NCBI RefSeq assembly: GCF_002214365.1
Contig: NZ_CP014854.1
Coordinates: forward strand, 930,001 to 994,000
Source: Thermococcus celer Vu 13 = JCM 8558
Lineage (GTDB): Archaea > Methanobacteriota_B > Thermococci > Thermococcales > Thermococcaceae
Reading direction: 5' to 3'
Length of the DNA: 64,000 nt
The position numbers were made by a program, and so were the translations under genes. Shown here one piece after another: positions 43,709 to 52,294 of this stretch (its first letter is position 1; each line of letters opens with the position of its first letter). A model generated the notes under the pieces. That model did not search any database and had not been told where the DNA came from. It worked only from the letters and a program-made list of their open reading frames with translations.

Positions 43709-44271
43709 TGTTCGGCCTCTCCCTTCAGTCCCTTAAAATGAACCGTCGCGGGACAGCCCGAGCACTTTTTTCCGTAGAGATAGCAGTCGGTGCACACCTT
43801 ACCGCAGGGGGCCACTTCCCTCACCGGATCAAGCTTGAAGTCCACGAACTCCGGGTAGGCGGGAGCCGAGCCGAGGGATACGTCCATCTCCCTTACGCTC
43901 TCCATCGGCCGTATGGTGTTCTCTATGGTAGCCTCGAGGGCGGAGTAGTCCTCAGCTATTAGCGCCAGGTTGAGGTTGTACTTGCCGGTCGTCGTGGCAA
44001 CGAAGACCGTCCTCGGACACTTCGCAAAAACGTCCGCTAATTTTTCGGCCTCGTCCATGCTCCTCACGCGCAGATTCACGACCGCCGATACGAAGTTTCT
44101 CTTCCTGATGTTGAGAAGGGCCTGTATTTTCACATCTCCCCTCTCTTCCAGCTTTCCCAGTCTCTCCCTCGCGGAGGCGTGGCTTATGCCGAGCTCCCTC
44201 GCTATCCCGGAAACCTTCATCCTGCCGTTCTTCCTCAGCAGGCGGTATATTATCATGTCGCGCTCGTCCAT
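43705..44271 (-). CDS. Lrp/AsnC-family regulator with a cysteine-rich C-terminal extension
   Basis: A 188-residue regulator. Residues 1-60 form the helix-turn-helix (GRMKVSGIARELGISHASARERLGKLEERGDV) and 60-140 the ligand-binding RAM-like fold (FVATTTGKYNLNLALIAED). Beyond this, about 35 extra residues hold CGKVCTDCYLYGKKCSGC, five cysteines that look like a metal, Fe-S or redox switch, which standard Lrp proteins lack. It converges on the FMN reductase gene and is divergent from DUF2892/cytochrome b5, so it may sense redox state. Confidence 0.85.
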   Translation of the reverse strand: MDERDMIIYRLLRKNGRMKVSGIARELGISHASARERLGKLEERGDVKIQALLNIRKRNFVSAVVNLRVRSMDEAEKLADVFAKCPRTVFVATTTGKYNLNLALIAEDYSALEATIENTIRPMESVREMDVSLGSAPAYPEFVDFKLDPVREVAPCGKVCTDCYLYGKKCSGCPATVHFKGLKGEAEH

Positions 44272-44363
44272 AAAATCACCTTCATTTTAAAGGCTTTTAT
44301 CTTCATTTTCCTGGGAAATCAATATAAACGTTTCCGAGTATCTAAAAAATCGAGGTGATTTCG

Positions 44364-44561
44364 ATGGAGACGAACGAGGGAACCGTGGATAGGCTCCTCA
44401 GGGTGGTTATAGGCATAGTCCTTCTCGGCGTCTGGGCCGGCATGAACGTGCCCTACAGGACCGTGCTTCTGATAATTGGACTGATAGCACTGGTGACCGG
44501 GCTGACAGGGTTCTGTGCAATTTATAAACTCCTGGGCGTAAGTACCTGCAAGGGATGCTGA
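44364..44561 (+). CDS. DUF2892-family small membrane protein
   Basis: A 65-residue protein with two membrane helices: GTVDRLLRVVIGIVLLGVWAG and ...LLIIGLIALVTGLTGFCAIYKLLGVSTCKGC. The end matches the CPxYxxLGxxT-type pattern of DUF2892 (YgaP-like), with cysteines at FCAIY and TCKGC. ATG at 44364 follows GAGGTGATTTCG; TATA AATATAAACG is near 44322-44331. It lies 9 bases before the cytochrome b5-like gene, probably in one unit. Confidence 0.85.
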   Translation: METNEGTVDRLLRVVIGIVLLGVWAGMNVPYRTVLLIIGLIALVTGLTGFCAIYKLLGVSTCKGC

Positions 44562-44570
44562 GGTGAAAGG

Positions 44571-45179
44571 GTGAAGCGCACAACCAAATTGCTGGTAATA
44601 TCGGGTGAACTGCTGATAGCGGCAAGTTTAGCGCTGATGCTAAGCGGCCTCGCGATGAACTACCCGAGCTCACTCCTTGGCTCCATCATGAGCGGCGAAA
44701 CCGCGAGGAAGGTTCACCTCGTCTCCGCCTACCTCTTCATCGGCCTGTTCTACGTCCATGCAACGGCTGGAATATACCTGATCCTCGAGAGATTTGAGCG
44801 CCTGAGGGAAGCGAAGACCAGAAAAGCCGTGCTATCGGCCTGGACGCTCGGGATAGCTGTGTTACTGCTCCTCTCGCTGGTTCCTCACGGAAACGGCCCG
44901 ATGCCATCGAGCGTCTCCGCGGGCACGCTTTTGACCGTTCAGGAGGTCGCGAGGCACAACACGGAAAACGACTGCTGGATAATCGTCGGAAACGACGTTT
45001 ACAACGTCACGTCGCTGATAGATGTTCACTCCGGCGGGAGAGAGGCTATAATAAGGTACTGCGGCACGAACGCCACGGGGGTCTTCTTCGAGAAACATGA
45101 CCAGAACGACTACTACGTTCTTGGAACCTACTACATCGGCACCATCGGTGAGCCCATGATAAAGCCGAAAAAAATGTAA
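44571..45179 (+). CDS. Membrane protein with a cytochrome b5-like heme-binding domain
   Basis: A 202-residue protein. The N-terminal half has about three membrane helices with a possible b-type heme pair: HLVSAYLFIGLFYVHA puts two histidines on one helix, plus a His near SLVPHGNG. After a linker, residues 115-195 form a cytochrome b5 fold: LLTVQEVARHNTENDCWIIVGNDVYNVTSLIDVHSGG, with HSGG for the common HPGG, and FEKHDQNDYYVLGTYYIG with the second axial His. GTG start follows GAGGTGAAAGG. Heme proteins are unusual in Thermococcus. Confidence 0.8.
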   Translation: MKRTTKLLVISGELLIAASLALMLSGLAMNYPSSLLGSIMSGETARKVHLVSAYLFIGLFYVHATAGIYLILERFERLREAKTRKAVLSAWTLGIAVLLLLSLVPHGNGPMPSSVSAGTLLTVQEVARHNTENDCWIIVGNDVYNVTSLIDVHSGGREAIIRYCGTNATGVFFEKHDQNDYYVLGTYYIGTIGEPMIKPKKM

Positions 45180-45224
45180 GAAAAGCCCGGAAATAGCCAA
45201 ATTCGGCTCAAATCCCTTTTATTT

Positions 45225-45856
45225 TTATGGTATGTATTTAAATTCTGAAGTTAGAATATCCCATTCCCCATTTTCCAAGATATCTTTGTTCACCGATAGT
45301 ACCAGATAGTGCTTTTTTTGAATTGAAAGGTCTCTTAGTTTGGTTAGCTTTAAGTAAAAGCTCTTAAAGTCTTTAGCAACCAAATACAATGCCTCAAGGT
45401 TTTCAATTAGAATGACCTCCAATTCTTCTTCTGCTAGTTCTTCCAGAGATTCCAGAAGGGTTCTTGGAGGTATGCAGTGCTTGCAAATTGTATTACTTAT
45501 CCAAAAGGACTTTAAATCTTTTTTCATCCAGAGTTTCACTTCTTCGGGGGATCTCTTGAGAATACAACCCTTTTGGGATCTTCCGCCGGGAGATCCAGAA
45601 AGAAATAACGCGCTTTGGTTTTATCTTCAAAAATGTAACCTCCGGGTTTCAGGTCTTTTGCCGTTTCTACCTTGTCTTCCTTTAGCTTTAGGACAAGTTC
45701 ATACGCTTTTTTAATCCTCTCATAGTGATTTTTTTCAAAGAGTGCAAGCTGAGTTGCTATCTCTCTTGATTCTTCATTTTCAGATTTTCTGGATAGTATT
45801 TCGTAGGTTCTCTCTGCAAACAGCTCACTTAGAGATGTAAGAAAACCCAAGGCCAC
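45225..45856 (-). pseudogene. Ferritin-like/DUF835 protein, frameshifted
   Basis: The first part reads FLTSLSELFAERTYEILSRKS, ...LFEKNHYERIKKAYELVL, a ferritin-like helical pair, then GGYIFEDKTKARYFFLDLPA...VFSRDPP. A lost base in the G-run 45546-45550 shifts the frame; the next frame continues EEVKLWMKKDLKSFWISN and then a DUF835 end (LEVILIENLEALYLVAKDFKSFYLKLTKLRDLS). Joined, it is about 210 residues. Its start overlaps a truncated radical SAM gene. Confidence 0.65.
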
Positions 45857-46437
45857 TCCTTCGGCGGGAATGGCTTCATTTTGTTGTTCAGGTACATCTC
45901 CATTAACCTTGGTGAAGCTGTCTCAAATCCAACCTGTATCCCAATCCAATGGTTATCGCTTGCCCCCAATATGTGAGAAATCGCCTCAACCATCCTCGGA
46001 TTTGCCAGTACTCCTGCCACTGATCCGTGAGTGGGATTGACATTTCTTGTGTATCCTCTTGCCATCTCAAAGAGCTCAACAACTGCCTCAGCATTTGGAT
46101 AAAAGTTCCTCTTATCCTCAACTTTGTACAGAAAGATATCCTCACTGTGGAGCCATGCATGGTTTATACTCGCTTTGATGTTTAACATTATCTCCTCTTC
46201 GATTTTTTTCTAGAGGTATGTAACGAGCAACCCTTAAATTAGGATCACAGAACCTACAACCCCTTCCGCAACCCCTCATTACCTCAACGAGTCCCTTGTA
46301 AGATGGTGCAACTATGGTAGGGATCTCCTCAACCCTTGGTCCTTCATCAACGCGAGCGATGAAAACGCGGGGACGCTGATGACGGTCTATGGCTGGAAAT
46401 ACCGATACTGGCGACGTGTAAGGTGGTGACGCCATCT
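45829..46437 (-). pseudogene. Radical SAM protein fragment with a frameshift
   Basis: The reading opens MASPPYTSPVSVFPAIDRH and includes the cluster motif RGCGRGCRFCDPNLR (CxxxCxxC). An extra A in a 7-A run (46203-46209 on the plus strand) shifts the frame; the next frame continues EEIMLNIKASINHAWLHSEDIFLY...HWIGIQVGFETASPRLMEMYLN. The gene ends abruptly near 45850. Both the N-terminal domain and the C-terminal third of the family are missing. It is inactive. Confidence 0.7.
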
Positions 46438-46662
46438 CCCACAACTTTTTTTATCAGGTGGGGCTACAAGGGCCCGGCTGTCATGCTATACCACATAATG
46501 GAGGACGAGCAACCCATCCGCATACGCGCATGCTAATCCCACCCAAGCCCTCCAGTGCTGGGTGAGAGAGTGAGAAAAGTGAGGCGATACCCGCCCCCAC
46601 GTCTTATATTTGGCGCGTGGGAAACTCTTTAGGGCGCGGGCCGTTTCTAACATAAACGCATT
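46438..46662. other. Non-coding remnant region
   Basis: No complete gene. A short plus-strand reading WGYKGPAVMLYHIMEDEQPI at about 46460-46520 is coding-like but ends in a stop; its family is not recognised. The rest is GC-rich sequence with no clear features. Confidence 0.4.
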
Positions 46663-47130
46663 TTATCTGTTTAAGATATAAATATTATAGTTGAGAAAGC
46701 TTGCAAAAGTAACCCACAGGAGATATGGGATTAGCAGTAAACCTGCTGTCCTTGAGATCCTATAGAAAACAATGATATTGCCTAAAATAACAAACCATAA
46801 AATTACTATTTCTATGAGTGCCAGATATGGGTTTCTCAGCCCAAAGAACAACAAAGACCACAACAGGTTGAGGGCAAGGTTTGCACCATAAATTAGCAGC
46901 ACCCATGATCTAATGTCTCCAAAATCTTTATTCCACACCAAGTAAAAAGAGATTCCTATTAATATGAAAAGCAAAGTCCATACAGGTGCAAATAACCAGT
47001 TTGGTGGATTAAACGAAGGTTTGTTTATGGTGCTATACCAGCTATTAATAGAACTTGAAGTAAAAAAGGAGCCAGCAAATCCAACAATTAAAGGAATCAA
47101 TATGGAAACAATAAGTTTCATGTAATCCAT
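46663..47130 (-). CDS. tspO: TspO/MBR-family membrane protein
   Basis: A 155-residue protein with five membrane helices. The pattern STINKPSFNPPNWLFAPVWTLLFILIGISFYLVW, then NLLWSLLFFGLRNPYLALIEI and PYLLWVTFASFLNYNIYILN, is diagnostic of TspO, the tryptophan-rich sensory protein that binds porphyrins and heme and takes part in stress signalling. The DNA is notably AT-rich next to the GC-rich chromosome, which suggests transfer. The ATG at 47130 or 47121 starts the gene. It is the only intact gene in a graveyard region. Confidence 0.88.
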   Translation of the reverse strand: MDYMKLIVSILIPLIVGFAGSFFTSSSINSWYSTINKPSFNPPNWLFAPVWTLLFILIGISFYLVWNKDFGDIRSWVLLIYGANLALNLLWSLLFFGLRNPYLALIEIVILWFVILGNIIVFYRISRTAGLLLIPYLLWVTFASFLNYNIYILNR

Positions 47131-47300
47131 ACTATCATCTCACCTTTATTGTGTTTTTTATAGGTCCCACCAATAATTAAAATTTAACCTTTATATATTT
47201 TACCATTCTAATGCCAGCAGTCGATAATACCATATAAAAATTTTATATTTTCATTGCTCTTAAAGGCAGATTTGGGAGGTTAAATAAGCTATCCTTATGT

Positions 47301-47498
47301 TTATTCATCCTCATCAATTATAAACAACTCCTCTATACTTGTGTTTAGGGGCTTTTGCTACCTTGTATGCTAACTTGAGAGAAGGGTTGTATTTTCCTTT
47401 TTCAAGAAACACTATTGTTTCCCTTCTAACTCCCACTTTTTTTGCAAGTTCTTCCTATGTCATGTCATACTTTGCAATTCTTTTATTCTTGTCTTCAT
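47301..47498 (-). pseudogene. XRE-family helix-turn-helix regulator, decayed
   Basis: The reading MKTRIKEL is followed, one frame over, by AKYDMT, an in-frame TAG where Gln is expected, then [35 protein letters not shown] and, in another frame, [15 protein letters not shown]. Three lesions are needed to restore a full Cro/CI-type protein of about 66 residues. The gene cannot make a working regulator. Confidence 0.75.
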
Positions 47499-47511
47499 CT
47501 ACATCACTTAA

Positions 47512-48084
47512 TCAAGGCTTCTTGAGAGGATCACCAAAGCCTTCAACATAAGCGTCGTTGCCTACGCCAACCAGAGCGCAGGTGAGATAGCCGGGCTCGC
47601 GGAGGGCAAGGACAAGGTGGTCCTCGTTGACGTTCCGCAGGAACTTCAGACGGAGCTCGAGGGAATGAACCTGACCGTTAAGTATGTTAAGGGGAAGCCA
47701 GAAGAGAGTGACTATGGGCTTATAGCCCAGGTTCTTGGCCTGTACGGTCCATACTCCCTCGGTGAGGCTCTAACGGTTGGAAATCCAATTCAGTATGGGG
47801 AGATATCGAGAAGATCGCCCGATAAGCTTACTGCTGAGCAGGAGGCGAGCAAGGTTTACACCGTTCTCAAGAGCGGTTCACTCCCCGTCAAGCTCACGGT
47901 CGTTAAAATAGAAACCGTGTCCACGGAGCCTGGTGAGACAGCCACAACAAACCCATCAACGAGCAATCCGAATAATATCCCCAAATCACGCACCAACTCG
48001 GGCGGTGGAATCTGCGGGCCGGGAACTATGATCGCTCTCGCCATTATGCCTCTCCTCACAGAAAGAAAAAGGAAAAACAATTGA
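47512..48084 (+). pseudogene. C-terminal fragment of a CGP-CTERM surface protein
   Basis: The open frame from 47512 reads LLERITKAFNISVVAYANQSAGEIAGLAEGKDKVVLVDVPQEL and ends with a Thr/Asn/Pro linker and GGGICGPGTMIALAIMPLLTERKRK. CGP followed by a membrane helix and basic tail is the CGP-CTERM signal, found on surface proteins of Thermococcales. No start codon or promoter is present and the open frame begins just after the XRE relic, so the front of a larger protein has been lost. Confidence 0.7.
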
Positions 48085-48096
48085 TTCTTTTCCCCT

Positions 48097-49779
48097 TCAC
48101 TTCTCCGTGTCCGTTGACAGGGGCACGGCCGCCATAACGACCCTTCCACGCCTGAGGAGGGCGGTGGTCCTAAACCCAACCGTCCCGTCGGGGTTGAGTA
48201 TCTTGAAGGCGACCACATTTATCTCCTCTCCAGCCGCGTTTCTGCCCGTGAAGACCTCGATGTAGGTCCTGTCGAGGTAGTTGCTGGCCAGTCTGTTCGT
48301 CGAGGGCTTTTTCGTTCCCTGTTTGACACCGGGGTCGCCGATGGCTATCAGCGTGTTACCGCTGGAGTCGGTGATGGCGTAGACCACAACGATGGAGCTC
48401 TGGTTCTCGAGCTTATCCCAGGCGATGGGGATGTAGGGCCCGTTTCCGAAGGTGATGTTGAGGGCCTTTGGCTCGGGAACCTCACCGAAGGGCCCGCCGA
48501 AAGCCCTGCCAAAGACGTCCTTGAGCAGGGGGCTAACCGTGCAGGAGCACGCCTCTGCCGGGGTTCCCATCTCCGCCGAATAGCCCTTGGTTTGGGCGTC
48601 CTGAAAGGCGTCGAGGGCCTTCTTGGGGGTCTCGACTCCAATTGACCCGCCGCCAACCCTCATGTTGACGTTGACGAGCTGTTCGGCGAGCTCCTTGAGG
48701 TCGGCCTTCATGACGAGGGTCGTTACCGTGTACTTGCCAGGGAGAAGGTAGAGGTCCTCAACCGGGACGGGCGTGACGCCATCGTCGGTGGGCTCAAAGA
48801 TGAAGGGCGCTATCTGCGGCGAGGGGCATATCAGAGGCTCATCGGGACCCTCGGGTATGGTGTTCAGCGTGTGACTGTCGAGGGGGAGCTTCTTGTAACA
48901 GAAACCCTCATCGTCGGCCATTCCAACGAGCGTGGTGTTGAGCGGGGGAACGGAGTAAACGCCGTTTTTGTCGGGGGCGATCCTCATGACGGTTTCTCCC
49001 GTGTTGGGGTCAATTAGCAAAAGCTCGGAGCCCGTACCGTTCACCGCCTCCATCCTGAAGCCGTTCTTTGCACCCACGCGGATGGAGACCACCTGGCCGG
49101 CTCCCACGGTCCTCCCGCCCTCGCGGATGGCCCTTAGGGTGCTCCCGGTTCCGAAGTGGTATATCTCGAGGCTCTCCATTTTGTAGCCCCTAACCGTCTT
49201 CATCCTCTCCACTATTCCGGCCCTGTCCAGCTCTTCTATCCCCTTCCCCGAGACGTAGAAGAAGGTTCCCCTCATGCTGTAGAATGGCTCAATAGGCTCG
49301 CCGGTGGTGGCGTTCTCCCAGTAGGCGCGCTCGAGGGCACCGATTCCCGCAAGGGCCCTCACGTTAGTTAGCTCGTGGTACCTGAGCATGGCGAGGCCGT
49401 TGAGAATAAGGACTTTGGTCTTCGGGTCCTTCTCCTCTCTGGCCATCTTGAGGAGTTCCGTCGAGGTTCTGTCCCACTTCATGATTTCCTCGCTCTGGAG
49501 TTCAAAGCCCGTTTTGGCGAGCTTTTCTCCAGTGTCCACTATTTCTTTATCATATTCATCTACGAGCGCCGTCAGCTCCTTTTCCTTCGGCTCCCACTCG
49601 TTTCCCGGAGCGGGACTTTGGGTTTTGGTAGACGTCCCAACGGAAGTTCCCGAGGGACTTGGACTTGGCGAACTCACGGTTCTCGTAACGGTTCCCTGGC
49701 CGATACAGCCCGAAATAAAGGCCCCGACCATCACAATTCCTAAAAGCAGGGCAAAGCCCGCTATGGTTTTTCCTTTCAT
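48097..49779 (-). CDS. Secreted lipoprotein, unknown family
   Basis: A 560-residue protein. The signal ends in a lipobox, FISGCIGQ near residue 25, followed by a Ser/Pro/Thr linker, so it should be lipid-anchored to the outer face of the membrane. The mature part has a helical region (EKELTALVDEYDKEIVDTGEKL) and beta-rich sections with glycosylation sequons. It has CSCTV and CYKK cysteines. The ATG at 49779 is preferred over the GTG at 49788. No family was recognised. Confidence 0.75.
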   Translation of the reverse strand: MKGKTIAGFALLLGIVMVGAFISGCIGQGTVTRTVSSPSPSPSGTSVGTSTKTQSPAPGNEWEPKEKELTALVDEYDKEIVDTGEKLAKTGFELQSEEIMKWDRTSTELLKMAREEKDPKTKVLILNGLAMLRYHELTNVRALAGIGALERAYWENATTGEPIEPFYSMRGTFFYVSGKGIEELDRAGIVERMKTVRGYKMESLEIYHFGTGSTLRAIREGGRTVGAGQVVSIRVGAKNGFRMEAVNGTGSELLLIDPNTGETVMRIAPDKNGVYSVPPLNTTLVGMADDEGFCYKKLPLDSHTLNTIPEGPDEPLICPSPQIAPFIFEPTDDGVTPVPVEDLYLLPGKYTVTTLVMKADLKELAEQLVNVNMRVGGGSIGVETPKKALDAFQDAQTKGYSAEMGTPAEACSCTVSPLLKDVFGRAFGGPFGEVPEPKALNITFGNGPYIPIAWDKLENQSSIVVVYAITDSSGNTLIAIGDPGVKQGTKKPSTNRLASNYLDRTYIEVFTGRNAAGEEINVVAFKILNPDGTVGFRTTALLRRGRVVMAAVPLSTDTEK

Positions 49780-49911
49780 CTTAACCACTTTCTTGCAGTC
49801 ACGAGACGGTAAAAAACGTAGAAGAACTTCAAGTGACTTATAGATGAAGTTAGTCGTCGAAGTTTATAACGGTTGTGTTTTCAAAATGAAAATAATTAAA
49901 CAGAAACACTT

Positions 49912-50445
49912 TCAGTGCTTAACCGCAACCAGCATGGTGAAGATCGCTATCAACGCTATTTCGTAGGTCTCTATCAGCGCCGCCGAGGGCCAGCTTACGG
50001 GCGTCCCCAGCACCGCGAGCGCGAAGAGGGCAACGGAACCGTAGCGAATGGCCCTATCCCTCGAAGCCACCCCGTAGAGCAACATCCCCAGGAAGAACTG
50101 AACGAAGAAGTAGGTCGAGACGAAGGTGTGGGGCCTCGTGCCTGCATGAAAGACCCCGATGAGGGCCAGAAAGAGCGAGGATACGCTGACGTAGGCTCCC
50201 CCGACGGTCTGGAGCTTGTTTTCAGCGGAGAGTACCAAACAGACCGAAAAGGCCAGCACGAAGAGGGACGTAATAATGAGGCCGTAGTTGTAGATCCACG
50301 GGGCGCTGGCCTTTTCGGGCGAACCGAGGTCGCTGAGGGCGTTTTTGGTGAAGCTGAACCAGGGATTCTCCCTTATGCTCCAGGCAACGAAGAGCCAGTA
50401 AGTCAAAACACCGGTTATTCCGGAGTACCTGAGACCTCGCATCAT
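49912..50445 (-). CDS. DUF998-family membrane protein
   Basis: A 177-residue integral membrane protein with about six helices. SIRENPWFSFTKNALSDLGSPEKASAPWIYNYGLI is the DUF998 hallmark, followed by GVFHAGTRPHTFVSTYFF. Function unknown. It is divergent from gapN, with a 240-bp gap. Confidence 0.85.
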   Translation of the reverse strand: MMRGLRYSGITGVLTYWLFVAWSIRENPWFSFTKNALSDLGSPEKASAPWIYNYGLIITSLFVLAFSVCLVLSAENKLQTVGGAYVSVSSLFLALIGVFHAGTRPHTFVSTYFFVQFFLGMLLYGVASRDRAIRYGSVALFALAVLGTPVSWPSAALIETYEIALIAIFTMLVAVKH

Positions 50446-50645
50446 GACAATAACTGGACTTCAGAGAAGATAAAGGTTCCGAAACCGGCCTTTGAGGATA
50501 TTCAAAGAGCCATTCACACGGCCGTCATCCCGTCGCTTTGCCATATACTTGGGGGTCGTTGGTTTCCATTTTGTAAAACCTAACTCCGAAACGGAATACC
50601 CTCAACGGATGAGACCCGCGGGGGCTTCACTTTGACGGGAAAAGG

Positions 50646-50657
50646 TTTTTATATTTT
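50646..50657 (+). promoter_or_regulatory. TATA box of gapN and possible operator
   Basis: TTTTTATATTTT lies 30-41 bases ahead of the ATG at 50687. Between them, TATTAC-N6-GTGAATA (50665-50683) loosely resembles the TATCAC-N5-GTGATA element bound by the sugar-responsive regulator Tgr in Thermococcus. The match is imperfect, so regulation is a suggestion only. Confidence 0.4.
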
Positions 50658-50686
50658 TGAGGACTATTACTCTCTGGTGAATAAAA

Positions 50687-52207
50687 ATGAACAGATTTGT
50701 GCTACACGAGATGTTCCGGGACATACACCGGCCGGGTGAGGATGGAATCCCGGAGTTCAAGACCTACGTGGCGGGGAAGTGGGTCTTTGGGGAGCGCCTC
50801 TCGGACGTCGTGAGCCCGATAGACGGAAGGGTGATAGCGAGGGTTTCCATCCTCGGCAAAGAGCAGGTGGAGGAGGCCATCGCGGCGGTTTACGAGAAAG
50901 GACGGGAGGAGATAAGGAACTACCCCGGCGAGAAGAGGGTGAAGAGCTTTCTGAAGGCCGCGGAACTGATGAGGGAGGCGTTCGATGACTTCGTGAACGT
51001 TCTGATACTGGACGCCGGGAAACCAAAGGGCAACGCGACGGGGGAGACGAAGGCGACGATAGAGAGACTGGAGAAGAGCACCTTCGAGTCAAGGAGACTT
51101 CTGGGCGACTACGTCCCCGGCGACTGGAGCGAGGAAACCCTCGAGAGCGAGGGCATAGTCAAGCGGGAACCCTACGGGGTCGTCCTCGCGATAAGCCCCT
51201 TCAACTACCCGCTGTTCATCTCTGCGGCAAAGGTTATTCCAGCGCTCCTCAGCGGAAACGCGGTCATCCTGAAGCCCGCATCGGCCGATCCCCTCGCGGC
51301 GGTGCTGTTCACGAGGGTCCTCGAGCTCGCGGGCTTTCCGAAGGAGAGTTTATCCCTCATGACGATACCCGGTCGCATGATGGACGGCGTGGTGAGCGAT
51401 AAGCGTATACGGGCGATAACCTTCACGGGGAGCACGGAGGTCGGCGAGCACATAATAAAAACGGGCGGCATAAAGTCCTATAACCTGGAGCTGGGCGGAA
51501 AGGACCCGGCGATAGTGCTGGACGACGCGGATCCAGAGCTCGCGAGCGAGAAGATAGTCAAGGGGATGGTGAGCTACTCGGGACAGCGCTGCGACGCGAT
51601 AAGGCTCGTGCTCGCCCAGGAGGGCATCTACGACGAACTCAGGGAGAGGTTGCTCAAAAAGCTCGAAGGAATAGAGCCGAGGAACCCGCTGGAGGACGAG
51701 AAAGCCATCATGGGGCCGCTCATCGACGGTAAATCCGCGGAGTACATCGAGGAAATTTACAGGGACGCAATAGCGAAGGGTGCAAAGGCCCTCACCCCAT
51801 TCAGGAGGGAGGGGAACTACGTGTGGCCAATTCTCCTGGAAGTGGACAGAGAGAAGGTCGGGGAGCTGAGGGCGTTTCGGGAGGACGTCTTCGGCCCGCT
51901 GACGCTCCTGATTAAGGTCAGGGACGAGGACGAGGCCGTTAGAATCGCCAACTCATCCCGCTTCGGCCTGGACGCGGCGGTGTTCAGCGAGTGCGAGAGG
52001 AGGGCGAGGAAGGTCGCGAGGAAGCTCGAGGTCGGAAGCGTCTTCATAAACGAGTACCCGCGCCACGGGATAGGCTACTACCCCTTCGGCGGCGTGAAGG
52101 ACAGCGGAGTTGGCAGGGAAGGGATAGGCTACTCGATAGAACAGCTGACCACCACGAAGACGATAGTCCACAACTTCAAGGGCTACGGCGTCTGGGAGTA
52201 CCTTTAG
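50687..52207 (+). CDS. gapN: Non-phosphorylating glyceraldehyde-3-phosphate dehydrogenase
   Basis: A 506-residue aldehyde dehydrogenase-family enzyme. The catalytic glutamate is in NLELGGKDPA and the cysteine in YSGQRCDAIR; the NAD(P)-binding SPFNYPL and AITFTGSTEVG are present. The N-terminus and ENDs (IGYYPFGGVKDSGVGREG, VWEYL) match the Thermococcus GapN that oxidises glyceraldehyde-3-phosphate directly to 3-phosphoglycerate with NADP. It has a strong TATA box and starts at ATG 50687 in a short leader. Confidence 0.93.
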   Translation: MNRFVLHEMFRDIHRPGEDGIPEFKTYVAGKWVFGERLSDVVSPIDGRVIARVSILGKEQVEEAIAAVYEKGREEIRNYPGEKRVKSFLKAAELMREAFDDFVNVLILDAGKPKGNATGETKATIERLEKSTFESRRLLGDYVPGDWSEETLESEGIVKREPYGVVLAISPFNYPLFISAAKVIPALLSGNAVILKPASADPLAAVLFTRVLELAGFPKESLSLMTIPGRMMDGVVSDKRIRAITFTGSTEVGEHIIKTGGIKSYNLELGGKDPAIVLDDADPELASEKIVKGMVSYSGQRCDAIRLVLAQEGIYDELRERLLKKLEGIEPRNPLEDEKAIMGPLIDGKSAEYIEEIYRDAIAKGAKALTPFRREGNYVWPILLEVDREKVGELRAFREDVFGPLTLLIKVRDEDEAVRIANSSRFGLDAAVFSECERRARKVARKLEVGSVFINEYPRHGIGYYPFGGVKDSGVGREGIGYSIEQLTTTKTIVHNFKGYGVWEYL

Positions 52208-52294
52208 ATCCGTTACCGGCCAAAACCTGCCTTTTTGCCTTTAACTTTTTGATGGAACGGATTCGGGGAACAAGCCGGAAAAAGAAAATATGGG

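Noticed and set aside
50665-50683. Tgr-type operator at the gapN promoter
   Set aside because: TATTAC-N6-GTGAATA differs from TATCAC-N5-GTGATA in spacing and sequence, so it is mentioned but not claimed as a site.
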